From: Algoriphagus ornithinivorans
GTDB lineage: Bacteria > Bacteroidota > Bacteroidia > Cytophagales > Cyclobacteriaceae
Length of the DNA stretch: 63,121 nucleotides
NCBI RefSeq assembly: GCF_900115305.1
Contig: NZ_FOVW01000012.1
Coordinates: 1-63,121 of the forward strand
Reading direction: 5' to 3'
Part shown: one piece after another, positions 18,273-27,226 of the stretch
Position numbering within the stretch: the stretch's first letter is position 1
How the letters are laid out: every line of letters starts with the position of its first letter
Program-made: the position numbers and the translations under genes
The notes under the pieces: generated by a model
Seen by the model: only the letters and a program-made list of their open reading frames with translations
Databases searched by the model: none
What the model was told of the DNA's origin: nothing

Positions 18273-19427
18273 TTAATTTTTAAACCTTGATAGATCTATT
18301 TTATAAAACTCATACTCGTCTTCGGATTTTTGCTCGGGTTTGTTGATAAAAAGACCTTCGGAAGTGCTGAACAAATTTTCAAATTTAGTCCCAGGATAAT
18401 ACACCTGTTCCAATTCTGCTAAAAGCTTCCAATCCTCATCATAAATAAGCATTAAATAGGTAACCTCCTTCGATACCGTCTTTTGATGTAAATCAACTTT
18501 GTCGGTTTCATTTCTTTTCTCTCTCAAATGGATAAATCTTATAAATAAACCTGTTCTAACATCTTTGATCAGATATAGATTAGAAGCTCCATCCTCCGGC
18601 TTAACCCACCTTCCTGAATTTTTGTTTCCTTCATATTTTTCAGGAAAATAATAAATGGAAGAAAGAGAGTTAAGCTTTAGTCTTTGAATTACTTCACAAT
18701 TTTTGATTTGATATAATGAGTCAGAATAAGGAAACATCGCCCAAGATCCTCCTTCTTCCACCATTCTAACCAACTTTCCACCCTGAGTAGACTCTCCAAA
18801 ACTCTTATCGTATGGAGCAAGAAAATCTGACTCACAAACAAGCTTCCCATTTCTATCAAATTCACCAATCCAGGAAGTAAAACTCAAATCTAAGCCATCT
18901 CTTCCCTCTCGAAATGCCATAAATTCAAAGGGGTTGAAGGTTAACTCAAAGTTTCCTGATGGAAGTGAATGAAAAGAATTTCTAGCATCACCGAGATAAA
19001 TATACCTTCCATTTGCAAATGAATCCATCTCACGTCTAAAGGTAGTCATCAAGGTGTCTCTGAAGTAAATATTTGTATTTCCCGTTGAGTTTGTAACCAA
19101 CAACATATCATCTTCCAAAAATCCTCCAACTTCAGCTCTTCCCTTGATCCCTTTAGGGCCCTCAGTAGGAATAGTTAGCAAATCAACTCTTCTACCTGAT
19201 CGAACATCAAAAAATTGAAAAGTCTCATTCCATTTGGTATAAAGCAATTCTTTCCCATTTCGAATGGTCGTTTTGTGAAATCCCATAAATCCAACTCCCT
19301 CTTTTCGCTCAAAACTCAAACTATCAACAACGAAATCTTCCAAATCTCCTTGAAATACATGAGTAGACTTTTCAGGTCCACAGGAAATAAAAGTCCAAAG
19401 AAAAAGTATAAAAATTATTTTTTTCAT
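18273..19427 (-). CDS. DUF4221-like lipoprotein
   Basis: A 384-residue predicted lipoprotein: signal MKKIIFILFLWTFISC with the lipobox cysteine at 16. The rest is rich in short beta strands, consistent with a propeller (for example LLYTKWNETFQFFDVRSGRRVDLL, and ANGRYIYLGDARNSFHSLPSGNFELTFNPFEF in pieces). Length and style match DUF4221, a Bacteroidota lipoprotein family of unknown role; I am moderately sure of the family. It sits between pruA and a RAYT gene without obvious operon partners. Confidence 0.6.
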   Translation of the reverse strand: MKKIIFILFLWTFISCGPEKSTHVFQGDLEDFVVDSLSFERKEGVGFMGFHKTTIRNGKELLYTKWNETFQFFDVRSGRRVDLLTIPTEGPKGIKGRAEVGGFLEDDMLLVTNSTGNTNIYFRDTLMTTFRREMDSFANGRYIYLGDARNSFHSLPSGNFELTFNPFEFMAFREGRDGLDLSFTSWIGEFDRNGKLVCESDFLAPYDKSFGESTQGGKLVRMVEEGGSWAMFPYSDSLYQIKNCEVIQRLKLNSLSSIYYFPEKYEGNKNSGRWVKPEDGASNLYLIKDVRTGLFIRFIHLREKRNETDKVDLHQKTVSKEVTYLMLIYDEDWKLLAELEQVYYPGTKFENLFSTSEGLFINKPEQKSEDEYEFYKIDLSRFKN

Positions 19428-19481
19428 ATCTCTATTTGCATCACATAATTAAACTAATTTAAATTTAATATATTTAAAAAC

Positions 19482-19520
19482 AAAAGCCCCGATCCCGATT
19501 TTATCGGGATCGAGGCTTTT
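19482..19520 (-). terminator. Hairpin downstream of pruA
   Basis: A long stem: AAAAGCC.CGATCCCGAT pairs with ATCGGGATCGAGGCTTTT around TTTT. A/T runs flank it on both sides. It follows the pruA stop and the REP pair, so it is a likely terminator for pruA. Confidence 0.7.
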
Positions 19521-19522
19521 GA

Positions 19523-19553
19523 AACCTTTAAGGTCTTAGGGATTTCGAAGGTT
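19523..19553. repeat. REP-like palindrome C (degenerate)
   Basis: AACCTTTAAGGTCTTAGG...TTTCGAAGGTT is an imperfect copy of the same palindrome family. It has the orientation of copy A and forms an inverted pair with copy D 29 nt away. Confidence 0.6.
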
Positions 19554-19582
19554 TTTGAAATTTGATTGATTTGTCTCAATTA

Positions 19583-19613
19583 GACCTTCGAGGTTTTAGA
19601 AACCTCAAAGGTC
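19583..19613. repeat. REP-like palindrome D, overlapping the 3' end of pruA
   Basis: GACCTTCGAGGTTT...AAACCTCAAAGGTC is almost identical to copy B. Its right arm supplies the last two sense codons and the TGA stop of pruA (19605-19613). Confidence 0.78.
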
Positions 19614-21242
19614 GCTACCCAAAAACGGATATCGATAGTCGGTTGGAGACACGAATGTTTCCTTAATCGTGCGAGGAGATACCCAGCGCAGTAAGTTTAT
19701 CATGGAACCTGCCTTATCATTGGTTCCTGATGCTCTAGCTCCACCAAATGGTTGCTGACCAACTACAGCGCCGGTTGGCTTGTCATTGATGTAGAAGTTT
19801 CCGGCTGCATTTCTCAGCTTGGTACTTGCCAACTCAATCGCATATCTATCCTGAGAGAAAACAGCTCCCGTCAAGGCATAAGGCGAGGTTTGATCTACCA
19901 ATTCCAAAACAGTTTCGAAATGCTCTGCATTGTAAACATAAATGGATAACACCGGTCCGAAAATCTCTTCACACATGGTGGTATACATCGGATCCTGCGT
20001 TAAGATTACAGTCGGTTCTATGAAGTAACCTTTAGACTTATCATATTTTCCGCCAGCAATGATTTCCACCCCTTCCGCAGCCTTTGCATTATCTATATAC
20101 TTAGCGATTTTATCAAATGACTTTTCGTCAATGACTGCATTGATAAAGTTTGTGAAGTCTTCTGTTCCACCCATTTTCAGGCTGGCCAAATCTTCCAGCA
20201 TGTACTTTTTCACATCTTCCCAAAGATTGGATGGAATATAGGCTCTTGAAGCAGCTGAACATTTCTGCCCTTGATACTCAAAAGCACCTCTAACCAACCC
20301 TACTGCAACAGCCTTCGCATCAGCAGATTTATGGGCTAATACAAAGTCTTTTCCACCTGTTTCACCAACAATTCTTGGATAGGATTTATAAAGCTGAATG
20401 TTTTCGCCGATAGTTTTCCAAATGTGCTGGAAAACCCCTGTAGAACCAGTAAAGTGTATTCCGGCGAAATCAGGATGCTTGAAAATGATTTCTCCAGCAG
20501 TAGGTCCATCCACATAAATCAAATTGATCACCCCATCCGGTACTCCCGCTTCCTTGAAAACTTCCATCAAAACCTGAGCAGAATATATTTGCGTGTAGGC
20601 AGGCTTCCAAACGATGGTGTTGCCCATCATCGCTGCGGATGTTGGAAGGTTCCCTGCAATCGCTGTAAAATTGAAAGGAGTCAAGGCAAAAACGAAACCT
20701 TCAAGCGGCCGTTGCTCTACTCTATTCCATACTCCGTTTCCGGACACAGGCGGCTGTTGAGCATAAATTTCGGTCATGTATTTCACATTGAACCTCAAAA
20801 AGTCGATGAATTCACAAGCTGAGTCGATCTCTGCTTGCATGGCATTTTTGGATTGACCCAACATCGTAGCAGCATTGATTTTAGCACGATATGGTCCGGC
20901 CAATAAATCTGCAGCTTTCAAGAAAATAGCTGCTCTTTGTTCCCAAGCCAGGTTTTCCCAAGCTTCTTTGGCTCCCAAAGCTGCATTGATAGCTTGCTTG
21001 ACGTGGGATGCGTCTCCCTCGTGAAAATGTCCTAAAATATGCTGATGATCATGAGGAGGAGACATGGGTCTGGTTTTTCCGGTACGTACCTCCTCACTTC
21101 CGATATACATAGGCACGTCCACTTGCTTGGACCTTGCTTCTTTCAAAGCTGCCTGTAACTCTTTTCGCTCTGGGCTTCCCGGAGCATATGATTTTACCGG
21201 CTCATTGACAGGAGTCGGTACGCTGAAAAATCCTTTTAACAT
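19605..21242 (-). CDS. pruA: L-glutamate gamma-semialdehyde dehydrogenase (1-pyrroline-5-carboxylate dehydrogenase)
   Basis: Oxidises glutamate-gamma-semialdehyde to glutamate with NAD, the second step of proline catabolism. The 545-residue length and start (MLKGFFSVPTPVNEPVKSYA) match the stand-alone P5CDH of Bacteroidota and eukaryotes rather than bifunctional PutA. The catalytic cysteine is in YQGQKCSAASRAY, the glutamate in IVGETGGKDF, and the C-terminus has QQPFGGARASGTNDKAG. The last residues D-L and the stop codon lie inside a REP-like palindrome. No proline dehydrogenase gene is adjacent. Confidence 0.95.
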   Translation of the reverse strand: MLKGFFSVPTPVNEPVKSYAPGSPERKELQAALKEARSKQVDVPMYIGSEEVRTGKTRPMSPPHDHQHILGHFHEGDASHVKQAINAALGAKEAWENLAWEQRAAIFLKAADLLAGPYRAKINAATMLGQSKNAMQAEIDSACEFIDFLRFNVKYMTEIYAQQPPVSGNGVWNRVEQRPLEGFVFALTPFNFTAIAGNLPTSAAMMGNTIVWKPAYTQIYSAQVLMEVFKEAGVPDGVINLIYVDGPTAGEIIFKHPDFAGIHFTGSTGVFQHIWKTIGENIQLYKSYPRIVGETGGKDFVLAHKSADAKAVAVGLVRGAFEYQGQKCSAASRAYIPSNLWEDVKKYMLEDLASLKMGGTEDFTNFINAVIDEKSFDKIAKYIDNAKAAEGVEIIAGGKYDKSKGYFIEPTVILTQDPMYTTMCEEIFGPVLSIYVYNAEHFETVLELVDQTSPYALTGAVFSQDRYAIELASTKLRNAAGNFYINDKPTGAVVGQQPFGGARASGTNDKAGSMINLLRWVSPRTIKETFVSPTDYRYPFLGSDL

Positions 21243-21313
21243 ACTATTTGGTGTTTATATGATTTCTGATTTTCAAAGATAAGTCATCCCCCGCTAAGAG
21301 AAAGGGATTTTAC

Positions 21314-22009
21314 TCACAAAAGGGATTCTAACTCCTGCAAATGTTTAATTTCATAAGTAGGCTTTAATTCTATGACCTTCCCTTCAGGATTGAAATAAAC
21401 TTGATCGATATTGGCATTTTGAGCTCCTAAAATATCAGAGTTAGGATTATCTCCAATCATCAGGCAATGCTCTGCTTGGGTTTTCAACTGATCCAATGCA
21501 TAATGGAAAATTCTTGGATCCGGCTTCTTATGTCCGGTAGTCTCAGAAGTCACTACTAATTCAAAAAATACATCCAAACCGGAAGATTTCATTTTCTTTG
21601 CCTGGGACTCATTGAACCCATTCGTGATCACATGTACTCTATATTTTTCCTTCAGATAGGTTAAAATTTCTTTAGAATATGGAAAAACATGGGATTTTGA
21701 GGAAGTACGATGCATGAAATCTTCTTCAAACTCCTGAGGAATGGCATCAGCCCGGCCTCCTGCATGAGAAAATATTCTAGGAAAGCGCTCCTTTCTGAGA
21801 TTGACCTTGTCGATTTTCCCCACATTATACCAATCCCACAACTGAAAATTGACTGCATGGAAAGAGTCAAAAAAATGCTGGAAGCTAGGGATACCTAATT
21901 CCACCAAACTGTAGTGTTCATATAGCTCAGCTAAAGATTCGGTGACATTTTTATCATAATCCCAAAGTGTATGGTCTAAATCGAAGAATATATGTTGGTA
22001 AGTTTTCAA
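21314..22009 (-). CDS. HAD-superfamily nucleotidase, YjjG-like
   Basis: A 231-residue HAD phosphatase. Motif I is FFDLDHTLWDYDKN, motif II is HVITNGFNE, the motif III lysine is in TGHKKPDPRIF, and motif IV is MIGDNPNSDILGA. The WDYDKN start and the helical cap match the YjjG family of noncanonical pyrimidine nucleotidases, which clean mutagenic nucleotides. It starts 5 nt after the ArsR-type regulator gene, so they are co-transcribed. Confidence 0.88.
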   Translation of the reverse strand: MKTYQHIFFDLDHTLWDYDKNVTESLAELYEHYSLVELGIPSFQHFFDSFHAVNFQLWDWYNVGKIDKVNLRKERFPRIFSHAGGRADAIPQEFEEDFMHRTSSKSHVFPYSKEILTYLKEKYRVHVITNGFNESQAKKMKSSGLDVFFELVVTSETTGHKKPDPRIFHYALDQLKTQAEHCLMIGDNPNSDILGAQNANIDQVYFNPEGKVIELKPTYEIKHLQELESLL

Positions 22010-22014
22010 AGGGT

Positions 22015-22398
22015 CTATTTTCTGTATTGGTTATTCTGAATTTTATTGATAGCAAGCTCCCGGTTAGATTTGAGAATTTCAAATGTTTCCTGATCGCGAA
22101 TTAAGTTGGGATCTTTTTGAATAAACTTAAAAATCTGCTGAATGATTTCAAGGTACTCTTCTAAAATGTAGTAAAACATCCATTGGTCTACCCTTCGACT
22201 TCCCAGTAGACCCGCGTTTTTTAAATAAATCAAATGACGGCTGGTTTTTGTTTGGGTAAAGTCAAGGATATGCTCCAAATCTGAGATGGTCAGCTCCTTA
22301 TTCAACATTAATAGATGAATAATTCTTACCCGAGGTTCTTCACTGAGAGCCTTGAAGATTCGCAAACCATAATTTAAACTGATATTTTTGAGTCGCAT
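22015..22398 (-). CDS. ArsR-family winged-helix transcriptional regulator
   Basis: A 127-residue regulator. The helix-turn-helix reads LTISDLEHILDFTQTKTSRHL followed by a wing (LLGSRRVDQWMFYYIL). There is no CxC metal motif in the recognition helix, so a classical ArsR metal sensor is unlikely. First gene of a two-gene operon with the YjjG-like phosphatase and divergent from the gene at 22506, which it may regulate. Confidence 0.88.
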   Translation of the reverse strand: MRLKNISLNYGLRIFKALSEEPRVRIIHLLMLNKELTISDLEHILDFTQTKTSRHLIYLKNAGLLGSRRVDQWMFYYILEEYLEIIQQIFKFIQKDPNLIRDQETFEILKSNRELAINKIQNNQYRK

Positions 22399-22505
22399 TA
22401 GTAAGATTTAACGCTTATTTCTCGGTGAAAATAAAAAATCACCCGAAATTAGGGTATTATCGCATCCAAAAGCCAACCTTTGGCCGTCCAATAAGTTATT
22501 TATTT

Positions 22506-23153
22506 GTGAAGAATTCAATTTTACTCCCATTTCTATCGCTACTTTTTGTAGGATTTCTTTTTTCCTTCTCGTCAGTTCATGCCCAAGAGCGTGAAAGAAA
22601 GGTGATTCAGTTATCCGGTGTCATCCTTAACGCTGACAGTACCGATGCTGTTCCGGGGGTCAACGTATATGTACCCAAAAAAGGTCGTGGCACAAGCAGT
22701 GGTCGTTTTGGTTACTTCTCGATGCCAGTGTTAGAAGGAGATAGTATAGTTTTCAGCTTCATCGGATTAAAAAGACAGACTTTCAAAGTTCCTGATAATG
22801 TGGAAAATGATAGGATTAGCCTTATTCTTACCATGGAGGTAGATGAGATTGCATTGGCGGAAGTAGAAGTAATGCCTTATCCAACGGAAGAGGAGTTCAA
22901 GAAAGCTGTCTTGGCAATGAATGTGGTGGATCCAATGTCCATCTCCAGAGCTAATATGAGTCCTGAAATGTTATTGAGATGGGCTGAGTCCATGCCTGCA
23001 TCGGGCAATGAAAATTTCCGATACTTTCAACAGGGTGTGATGCAGCAAAATCAGGATATATATGGACCTAGACCTTTGAGGCTGCTAGATCCATTCGCTT
23101 GGGCACAGTTTATTCGGTCGATCAAGAGAGGCGACTTGAAAAGCCGTGATTAA
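22506..23153 (+). CDS. Secreted protein with carboxypeptidase-D regulatory-like domain
   Basis: A GTG start at 22506 is preferred because it begins a clean signal peptide (MKNSILLPFLSLLFVGFLFS, cleaved near VHAQ) and leaves 107 nt for promoters of the divergent ArsR gene. An in-frame GTG at 22425 would add 27 non-signal residues. After the signal comes a CarboxypepD_reg-like beta-sandwich (QLSGVILNADSTDAVPGVNV ... FSFIGLKRQTF), as found at the N-terminus of TonB receptors, but here no barrel follows. The C-terminal 90 residues are not recognised. Probably periplasmic. Confidence 0.75.
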   Translation: MKNSILLPFLSLLFVGFLFSFSSVHAQERERKVIQLSGVILNADSTDAVPGVNVYVPKKGRGTSSGRFGYFSMPVLEGDSIVFSFIGLKRQTFKVPDNVENDRISLILTMEVDEIALAEVEVMPYPTEEEFKKAVLAMNVVDPMSISRANMSPEMLLRWAESMPASGNENFRYFQQGVMQQNQDIYGPRPLRLLDPFAWAQFIRSIKRGDLKSRD

Positions 23154-23160
23154 ATTCAAT

Positions 23161-23179
23161 CTCCCGCAAAGATTAAAAG
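23161..23179. repeat. Left inverted repeat of the GxxExxY segment
   Basis: The first 12 bp, CTCCCGCAAAGA, are perfectly inverted at 23738-23749; over 19 bp the match is 17/19 with 23731-23749. It starts 8 nt after the stop of the upstream gene. Confidence 0.75.
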
Positions 23180-23200
23180 AGGCAAAGGTGAAGTGAAGGA

Positions 23201-23590
23201 TTATGAAGATTCTTTAAGTCCATTTACAACTCTTACAATTCCATTTACAAGCTTTATTTCATTGAAGTTTATAAGAAGGCCTAACCTAAGGTCCAATACC
23301 TTTAAGTAAGTTTTCAACTGCTTTGGATGAATAGGGAGAATTTTTTCAACCGACTTAAGCTCAACCAACACCTTCTCATTCACTAAAAGGTCTCCTCGAT
23401 AGCCTAATCCGATTTCTTCCCCTTTCCAAAAAACAGGAACTGGAACCTGAGTTTGAATTTCTAAACCTTTTTCTCTTAGCTCCTTTGCAAGGATTCTTTC
23501 ATAAATGGATTCAAGTAATCCTGGACCTAGCTTAAAATAAACTTCGAAGGCCGAGTCTAAAATTATTTTTGAAATTTGATTTTCTGTCAT
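23201..23590 (-). CDS. GxxExxY family protein (predicted PD-(D/E)XK fold)
   Basis: The start is placed at the ATG at 23590 (MTENQISKIILDSAFEVY). The family-defining motif is G24-LL-E27-SI-Y30 in GPGLLESIYE. A nuclease-like D67...E77-L-K79 arrangement is seen in YRGDLLVNEKVLVELKSV. At 129 residues it has the usual length. Its role is unknown. The gene is bounded by an imperfect 19-bp inverted repeat that lies almost against the stop codons of both neighbours. Confidence 0.88.
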   Translation of the reverse strand: MTENQISKIILDSAFEVYFKLGPGLLESIYERILAKELREKGLEIQTQVPVPVFWKGEEIGLGYRGDLLVNEKVLVELKSVEKILPIHPKQLKTYLKVLDLRLGLLINFNEIKLVNGIVRVVNGLKESS

Positions 23591-23647
23591 CTTAAAAAAA
23601 TTAGGTTTCAAAAAATTAATTTCTTTCTTTCTCGCTAAGATAACTAG

Positions 23648-23684
23648 TAAAAAAATATGGAATCAAAATTAACTGATTCCATAT
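23648..23684 (-). terminator. Intrinsic terminator downstream of the M24 aminopeptidase
   Basis: ATATGGAATCA (23655-23665) pairs perfectly with TGATTCCATAT (23674-23684) around 8 nt. On the minus strand the stem is followed by TTTTTTT. It lies between the aminopeptidase stop and the GxxExxY start. Confidence 0.8.
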
Positions 23685-23730
23685 CTACATATAATCTCTT
23701 AAATAATTATACTCTCAATTACTTTGCATT

Positions 23731-23749
23731 CTTCTATTCTTTGCGGGAG
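23731..23749. repeat. Right inverted repeat of the GxxExxY segment
   Basis: Ends TCTTTGCGGGAG, the perfect inverse of 23161-23172. It stops 3 nt short of the aminopeptidase stop codon at 23753. Confidence 0.75.
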
Positions 23750-23752
23750 TTA

Positions 23753-25351
23753 TTATTCAATTTCCGGGAGCACCCAGTTTTCCAAGACGCTTGGAATCCG
23801 CATCATTTCCTCAATAGCAGCAATAGTTCTCGGAGCATCAGAAGACAAATTGATAGGATCACCAGAGGTCACCAGAATATCATCTTCAATTCTTACTGCA
23901 ATTCCCCACCATTTTGGATCACAGTCACTTCCTTCTGGAATATATATCCCAGGCTCTACAGTAAGTACCACACCTTCTTTTAATACACCATAACCGCCTC
24001 GGTCGTGTACATCTAAGCCCAAGTGGTGACTAGTGCCATGAGGGAAATAATTATGTCTCTGGCCAGGCTTGATAATTCCTAAGGCAGCTAATCCCTCATC
24101 TATAATTTGCCGAGTTACTTGTCCGATTTGACCGAAATCTACGTCTGGCTTACATAGCGCAATTCCGGCATCCTGAGCCTTTAGAACCAATTCATAAATA
24201 GCCTTTTCTTCTTCATTAAATTTTCCACTAACCGGTATGGTTCTAGTTACGTCTGCAGTATAACCCCTCCATTCAGCACCCAAATCCATCAGCAATAAAC
24301 GCTCATTGACATGCTTCATATCATTATCTATATAATGTAGAATACAGCCATTATTTCCTCCTCCTACTATGGATGGATATCCTACATTTTCAGCTCCATA
24401 CCTTTTGTATATAAATTCATGGATTCCTTGAATTTCCCGCTCAGACATGCCCACCTTGGTTGCCTTCATTACCTCAATTTGACCTATTGCAGATATTTTT
24501 ACAGCCTTTTTCAATAGAACCAATTCCTCTTCAGTTTTAACTTCTCTCAACACATCCATCATCTGAGCTAGTGCAAAAATATCTGTCTTAGAGTTAGGCA
24601 CTTTTTGTTTCACAGCCATCCTCTTTTCCGGAGTATCCGCTGCCAAAAAATCTTTAATTACTTGGTCATCGGCTACTTCAGGAAAACGCTGTCTATATCT
24701 TCCTATTACTTGCGCTACATTGGCCGAATTTTCAATATCTGTGGCTCTGATTAATTCATAAAGCTGCAATTTAGCTTCAGATGCTTCTTCAGGATAGGAG
24801 GCTTCTTTTTTAAAGGAATTAATCATCCGCTTCAATGGAGCATTACTGCTTCCTCCTTCAATATCTTCGTTTAGATTGAAAGAAAGGACTTTATCCGTTG
24901 AATCGAAATTTATGTAAGGAGACTTAACAAATTCCTCGAAAAGAAATACTTCCTGAAAGCCAAGTTTTTCTCTGACTCCTTCAACTCCCAATCGCTTCCC
25001 ATTCCACATTTCTGCCCTTGGGTCTCTAGGCTGAACAAAGATTACCTCATCCACTTCCTTTCCATTGACTTCTTTAGGCTCTGAGAAAATAACCAAAGCA
25101 GAGTTAGGTTCTCTCAATCCAGTCAGATAATAAAAATCTGTATTGGGATGATAGATGAAATCAACATCATTGGAACGATTTTTCACAGGGTTATTGAAAA
25201 TCACAGCTGCAGAATTAGCCGGCATTAATTCTCTAAGAGCATCTCTTCTGGATCTATGCCATTCAGCCGAGAGACCATCCTGAAAATACGACTGGGAAAA
25301 AGAGCACCAAGAAACGCTCAAAAAGAGAAAAAGGAACGTGAGTTTTTTCAT
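23753..25351 (-). CDS. Secreted Xaa-Pro aminopeptidase (M24B)
   Basis: A 532-residue metallopeptidase with a signal peptide (MKKLTFLFLFLSVSWCSFSQ). The N-terminal AMP_N domain spans roughly residues 25-170. The pita-bread domain has metal ligands in LLMDLGAEWRGYTADVTRTIP, HGTSHHLGLDVHD and VLTVEPGIYIPEG, and a late RIEDDILVT. It should remove N-terminal residues before proline from peptides in the periplasm. The Cys at 16 could be a lipobox, but FSQ looks like a Sec cleavage site. Confidence 0.93.
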   Translation of the reverse strand: MKKLTFLFLFLSVSWCSFSQSYFQDGLSAEWHRSRRDALRELMPANSAAVIFNNPVKNRSNDVDFIYHPNTDFYYLTGLREPNSALVIFSEPKEVNGKEVDEVIFVQPRDPRAEMWNGKRLGVEGVREKLGFQEVFLFEEFVKSPYINFDSTDKVLSFNLNEDIEGGSSNAPLKRMINSFKKEASYPEEASEAKLQLYELIRATDIENSANVAQVIGRYRQRFPEVADDQVIKDFLAADTPEKRMAVKQKVPNSKTDIFALAQMMDVLREVKTEEELVLLKKAVKISAIGQIEVMKATKVGMSEREIQGIHEFIYKRYGAENVGYPSIVGGGNNGCILHYIDNDMKHVNERLLLMDLGAEWRGYTADVTRTIPVSGKFNEEEKAIYELVLKAQDAGIALCKPDVDFGQIGQVTRQIIDEGLAALGIIKPGQRHNYFPHGTSHHLGLDVHDRGGYGVLKEGVVLTVEPGIYIPEGSDCDPKWWGIAVRIEDDILVTSGDPINLSSDAPRTIAAIEEMMRIPSVLENWVLPEIE

Positions 25352-25435
25352 ATAAAGGGAATTTATTCTTTGGTTACAATGTCTATTCTTTTAGCCATTT
25401 AACAAAGTCTTAATCCTTTAAAAGCCTCATATGCT

Positions 25436-25443
25436 TATCTTTG
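25436..25443 (+). promoter_or_regulatory. -7 box of the pafA promoter
   Basis: TATCTTTG is a full TAnnTTTG match and ends 20 nt before the ATG at 25464. It would fall inside the coding region if the upstream ATG at 25431 were used, which supports the downstream start. The -33 box is weak. Confidence 0.55.
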
Positions 25444-25463
25444 GTAGCTTAAAGATTATTAAA

Positions 25464-27092
25464 ATGAAAAAAATCAGTTTTGCCCTTCTATTTTCCATGC
25501 TTTTTTCTCTGGCATTATTTGCTCAGCAGCAGGCAGAAAAACCCAAAATTGTGGTTGGAATCATTGTCGATCAAATGCGGCAAGAATACTTCTACAAGTT
25601 TGCAGACCGCTATTCTGATGGAGGCTTTAAAAGGTTAGCCTCTGAAGGTTATATGATGAAAAACGGGCATTATAATTACATCCCTACCTACACTGGGCCT
25701 GGGCATGCTTCAGTTTATACAGGAACTACACCAGCTACTCATGGAATCATCGGGAATAATTGGTATGTAAGAAGGCTGAATAAAATGATCTACTGTGCAG
25801 AGGATTCTACCGTAAGTAATGTGGGAGGAACAGTCATGAGTGGTCAAATCAGTCCGAGAAATTTGCTCACAACAACCATAACCGATGAATTGAGGTTTGC
25901 CACAAATAAGCGCTCAAAGGTTGTTGGAATCGCCATCAAAGATCGTGGAGCAAGTTTACCTGCAGGTCATCTTGGAGATGCCTATTGGTTTGACAGCGAT
26001 AATGGAGAGTTTATGACTTCTACTTATTACAAGTCAGAACTTCCGACATGGGTAAGTAATTTTAACGCTTTAAAACGACCTGATTCCTTACTAAACCAAA
26101 CTTGGCAACCACTTTATTCCGCAGATTCATATATCAATAGCATTGATGATAACAATGAATTTGAGGCACCCTTTATCGGAAAAGAGACCCCAACTTTTCC
26201 CTATAATCTTCCTGAATTGAGAGAAAACAACGGGAATTATGGTTTGATTGCCGCCACTCCATTTGGAAATACTTTGACTTTGGAGTTTGCATACGCAGCT
26301 ATAGAAGGTGAAAAATTAGGAATGGGAAAAGAGACCGATTTTTTGGCGGTTAGTTTCTCATCTCCCGATTATATAGGACACAGATTTGGACCTACTTCCA
26401 AAGAATTGGAGGATAATTATCTGCGACTTGATCTGGAAATTGAGCAGTTTTTAAACTACCTCGACAAAACTTATGGTAAAGGGAATTACTTGGTATTTCT
26501 TTCTGCAGATCATGGCGTGGCAGACATCGCTACCTATATGGAAAGTGAAAGAGTACCTGCGGGAAATTTGAATTTCGGGTATATTTTAGGTCAGGCCAGA
26601 GGATATATGACTGTGAAATATGGAGAAGGTAATTGGATTTTAAACGGGTCAAACGACCAGATTTTTTTAAACCATGAGCTGATTCAGGACAAGGGGCTAG
26701 AACTAGACGATATTCAGGAACAGCTGGCGAACTTCCTCCTAAGATATAATGGGATAAAAGAGGTTTATACTGCCTCAGCGATGAGAAGTACGGCCTTCAC
26801 ACAGCATAGACCTCATTTATTGCAGATGGGCTATAACCATAAAGCTTCTGGGGACCTATTAATTATTTTGGAACCATCTTGGTTGACTGGGGGAGCAAGA
26901 GGTACTTCACACGGAACTGGATTCACCTATGACACTCACGTTCCTATCGTCTTTTTTGGATGGGGAGTAAAATCAGGAGAAAGTACACGATATGCTACAG
27001 TCACCGACATAGCTCCTACCCTTTCGATGCTATTGAATATCCGACTTCCAAATGGAGCAACCGGACAGCCGATCCATGAACTGTTTGATTAG
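25464..27092 (+). CDS. pafA: PafA-like alkaline phosphatase (alkaline phosphatase superfamily)
   Basis: Start at 25464 gives a typical signal peptide (MKKISFALLFSMLFSLALFAQ). The nucleophilic threonine is T77 in TYTGPGHASVYTG, followed by IIGNNW and the K-x-R pair in IKDRGASLPAGH. Lys and Arg in that spacing characterise PafA-type phosphomonoesterases of Flavobacteriia, as opposed to diesterases of the same fold. Metal ligands are in SADHGVAD and GTSHGTGFTYDTHVP. At 542 residues it has the expected size. It should release phosphate from organic monoesters in the periplasm, and is followed by its own terminator. Confidence 0.9.
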   Translation: MKKISFALLFSMLFSLALFAQQQAEKPKIVVGIIVDQMRQEYFYKFADRYSDGGFKRLASEGYMMKNGHYNYIPTYTGPGHASVYTGTTPATHGIIGNNWYVRRLNKMIYCAEDSTVSNVGGTVMSGQISPRNLLTTTITDELRFATNKRSKVVGIAIKDRGASLPAGHLGDAYWFDSDNGEFMTSTYYKSELPTWVSNFNALKRPDSLLNQTWQPLYSADSYINSIDDNNEFEAPFIGKETPTFPYNLPELRENNGNYGLIAATPFGNTLTLEFAYAAIEGEKLGMGKETDFLAVSFSSPDYIGHRFGPTSKELEDNYLRLDLEIEQFLNYLDKTYGKGNYLVFLSADHGVADIATYMESERVPAGNLNFGYILGQARGYMTVKYGEGNWILNGSNDQIFLNHELIQDKGLELDDIQEQLANFLLRYNGIKEVYTASAMRSTAFTQHRPHLLQMGYNHKASGDLLIILEPSWLTGGARGTSHGTGFTYDTHVPIVFFGWGVKSGESTRYATVTDIAPTLSMLLNIRLPNGATGQPIHELFD

Positions 27093-27110
27093 AAAAACCA
27101 AAGCCTAAAC

Positions 27111-27146
27111 AAAATCCCAGAATAGTACAATTCTGGGATTTTTTAT
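27111..27146 (+). terminator. Terminator of pafA
   Basis: AATCCCAGAAT (27113-27123) pairs with ATTCTGGGATT (27130-27140), followed by TTTT. Confidence 0.88.
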
Positions 27147-27226
27147 TGGTAATTAATGAAAACAAAATCTGAAAAACTTTTTAAAAAATTCTTTTATCCT
27201 TAAATTCAATTCTTTCATATATAAAT

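Noticed and set aside
20424..20822. Plus-strand open frame of 132 codons inside pruA
   Set aside because: It is antisense to the well-supported pruA gene and lacks recognisable features.
23155..23760. Target-site duplication around the GxxExxY inverted repeats
   Set aside because: ATTCAAT occurs on both sides but is 5 nt off the repeat on the right, so it is not a clean duplication.
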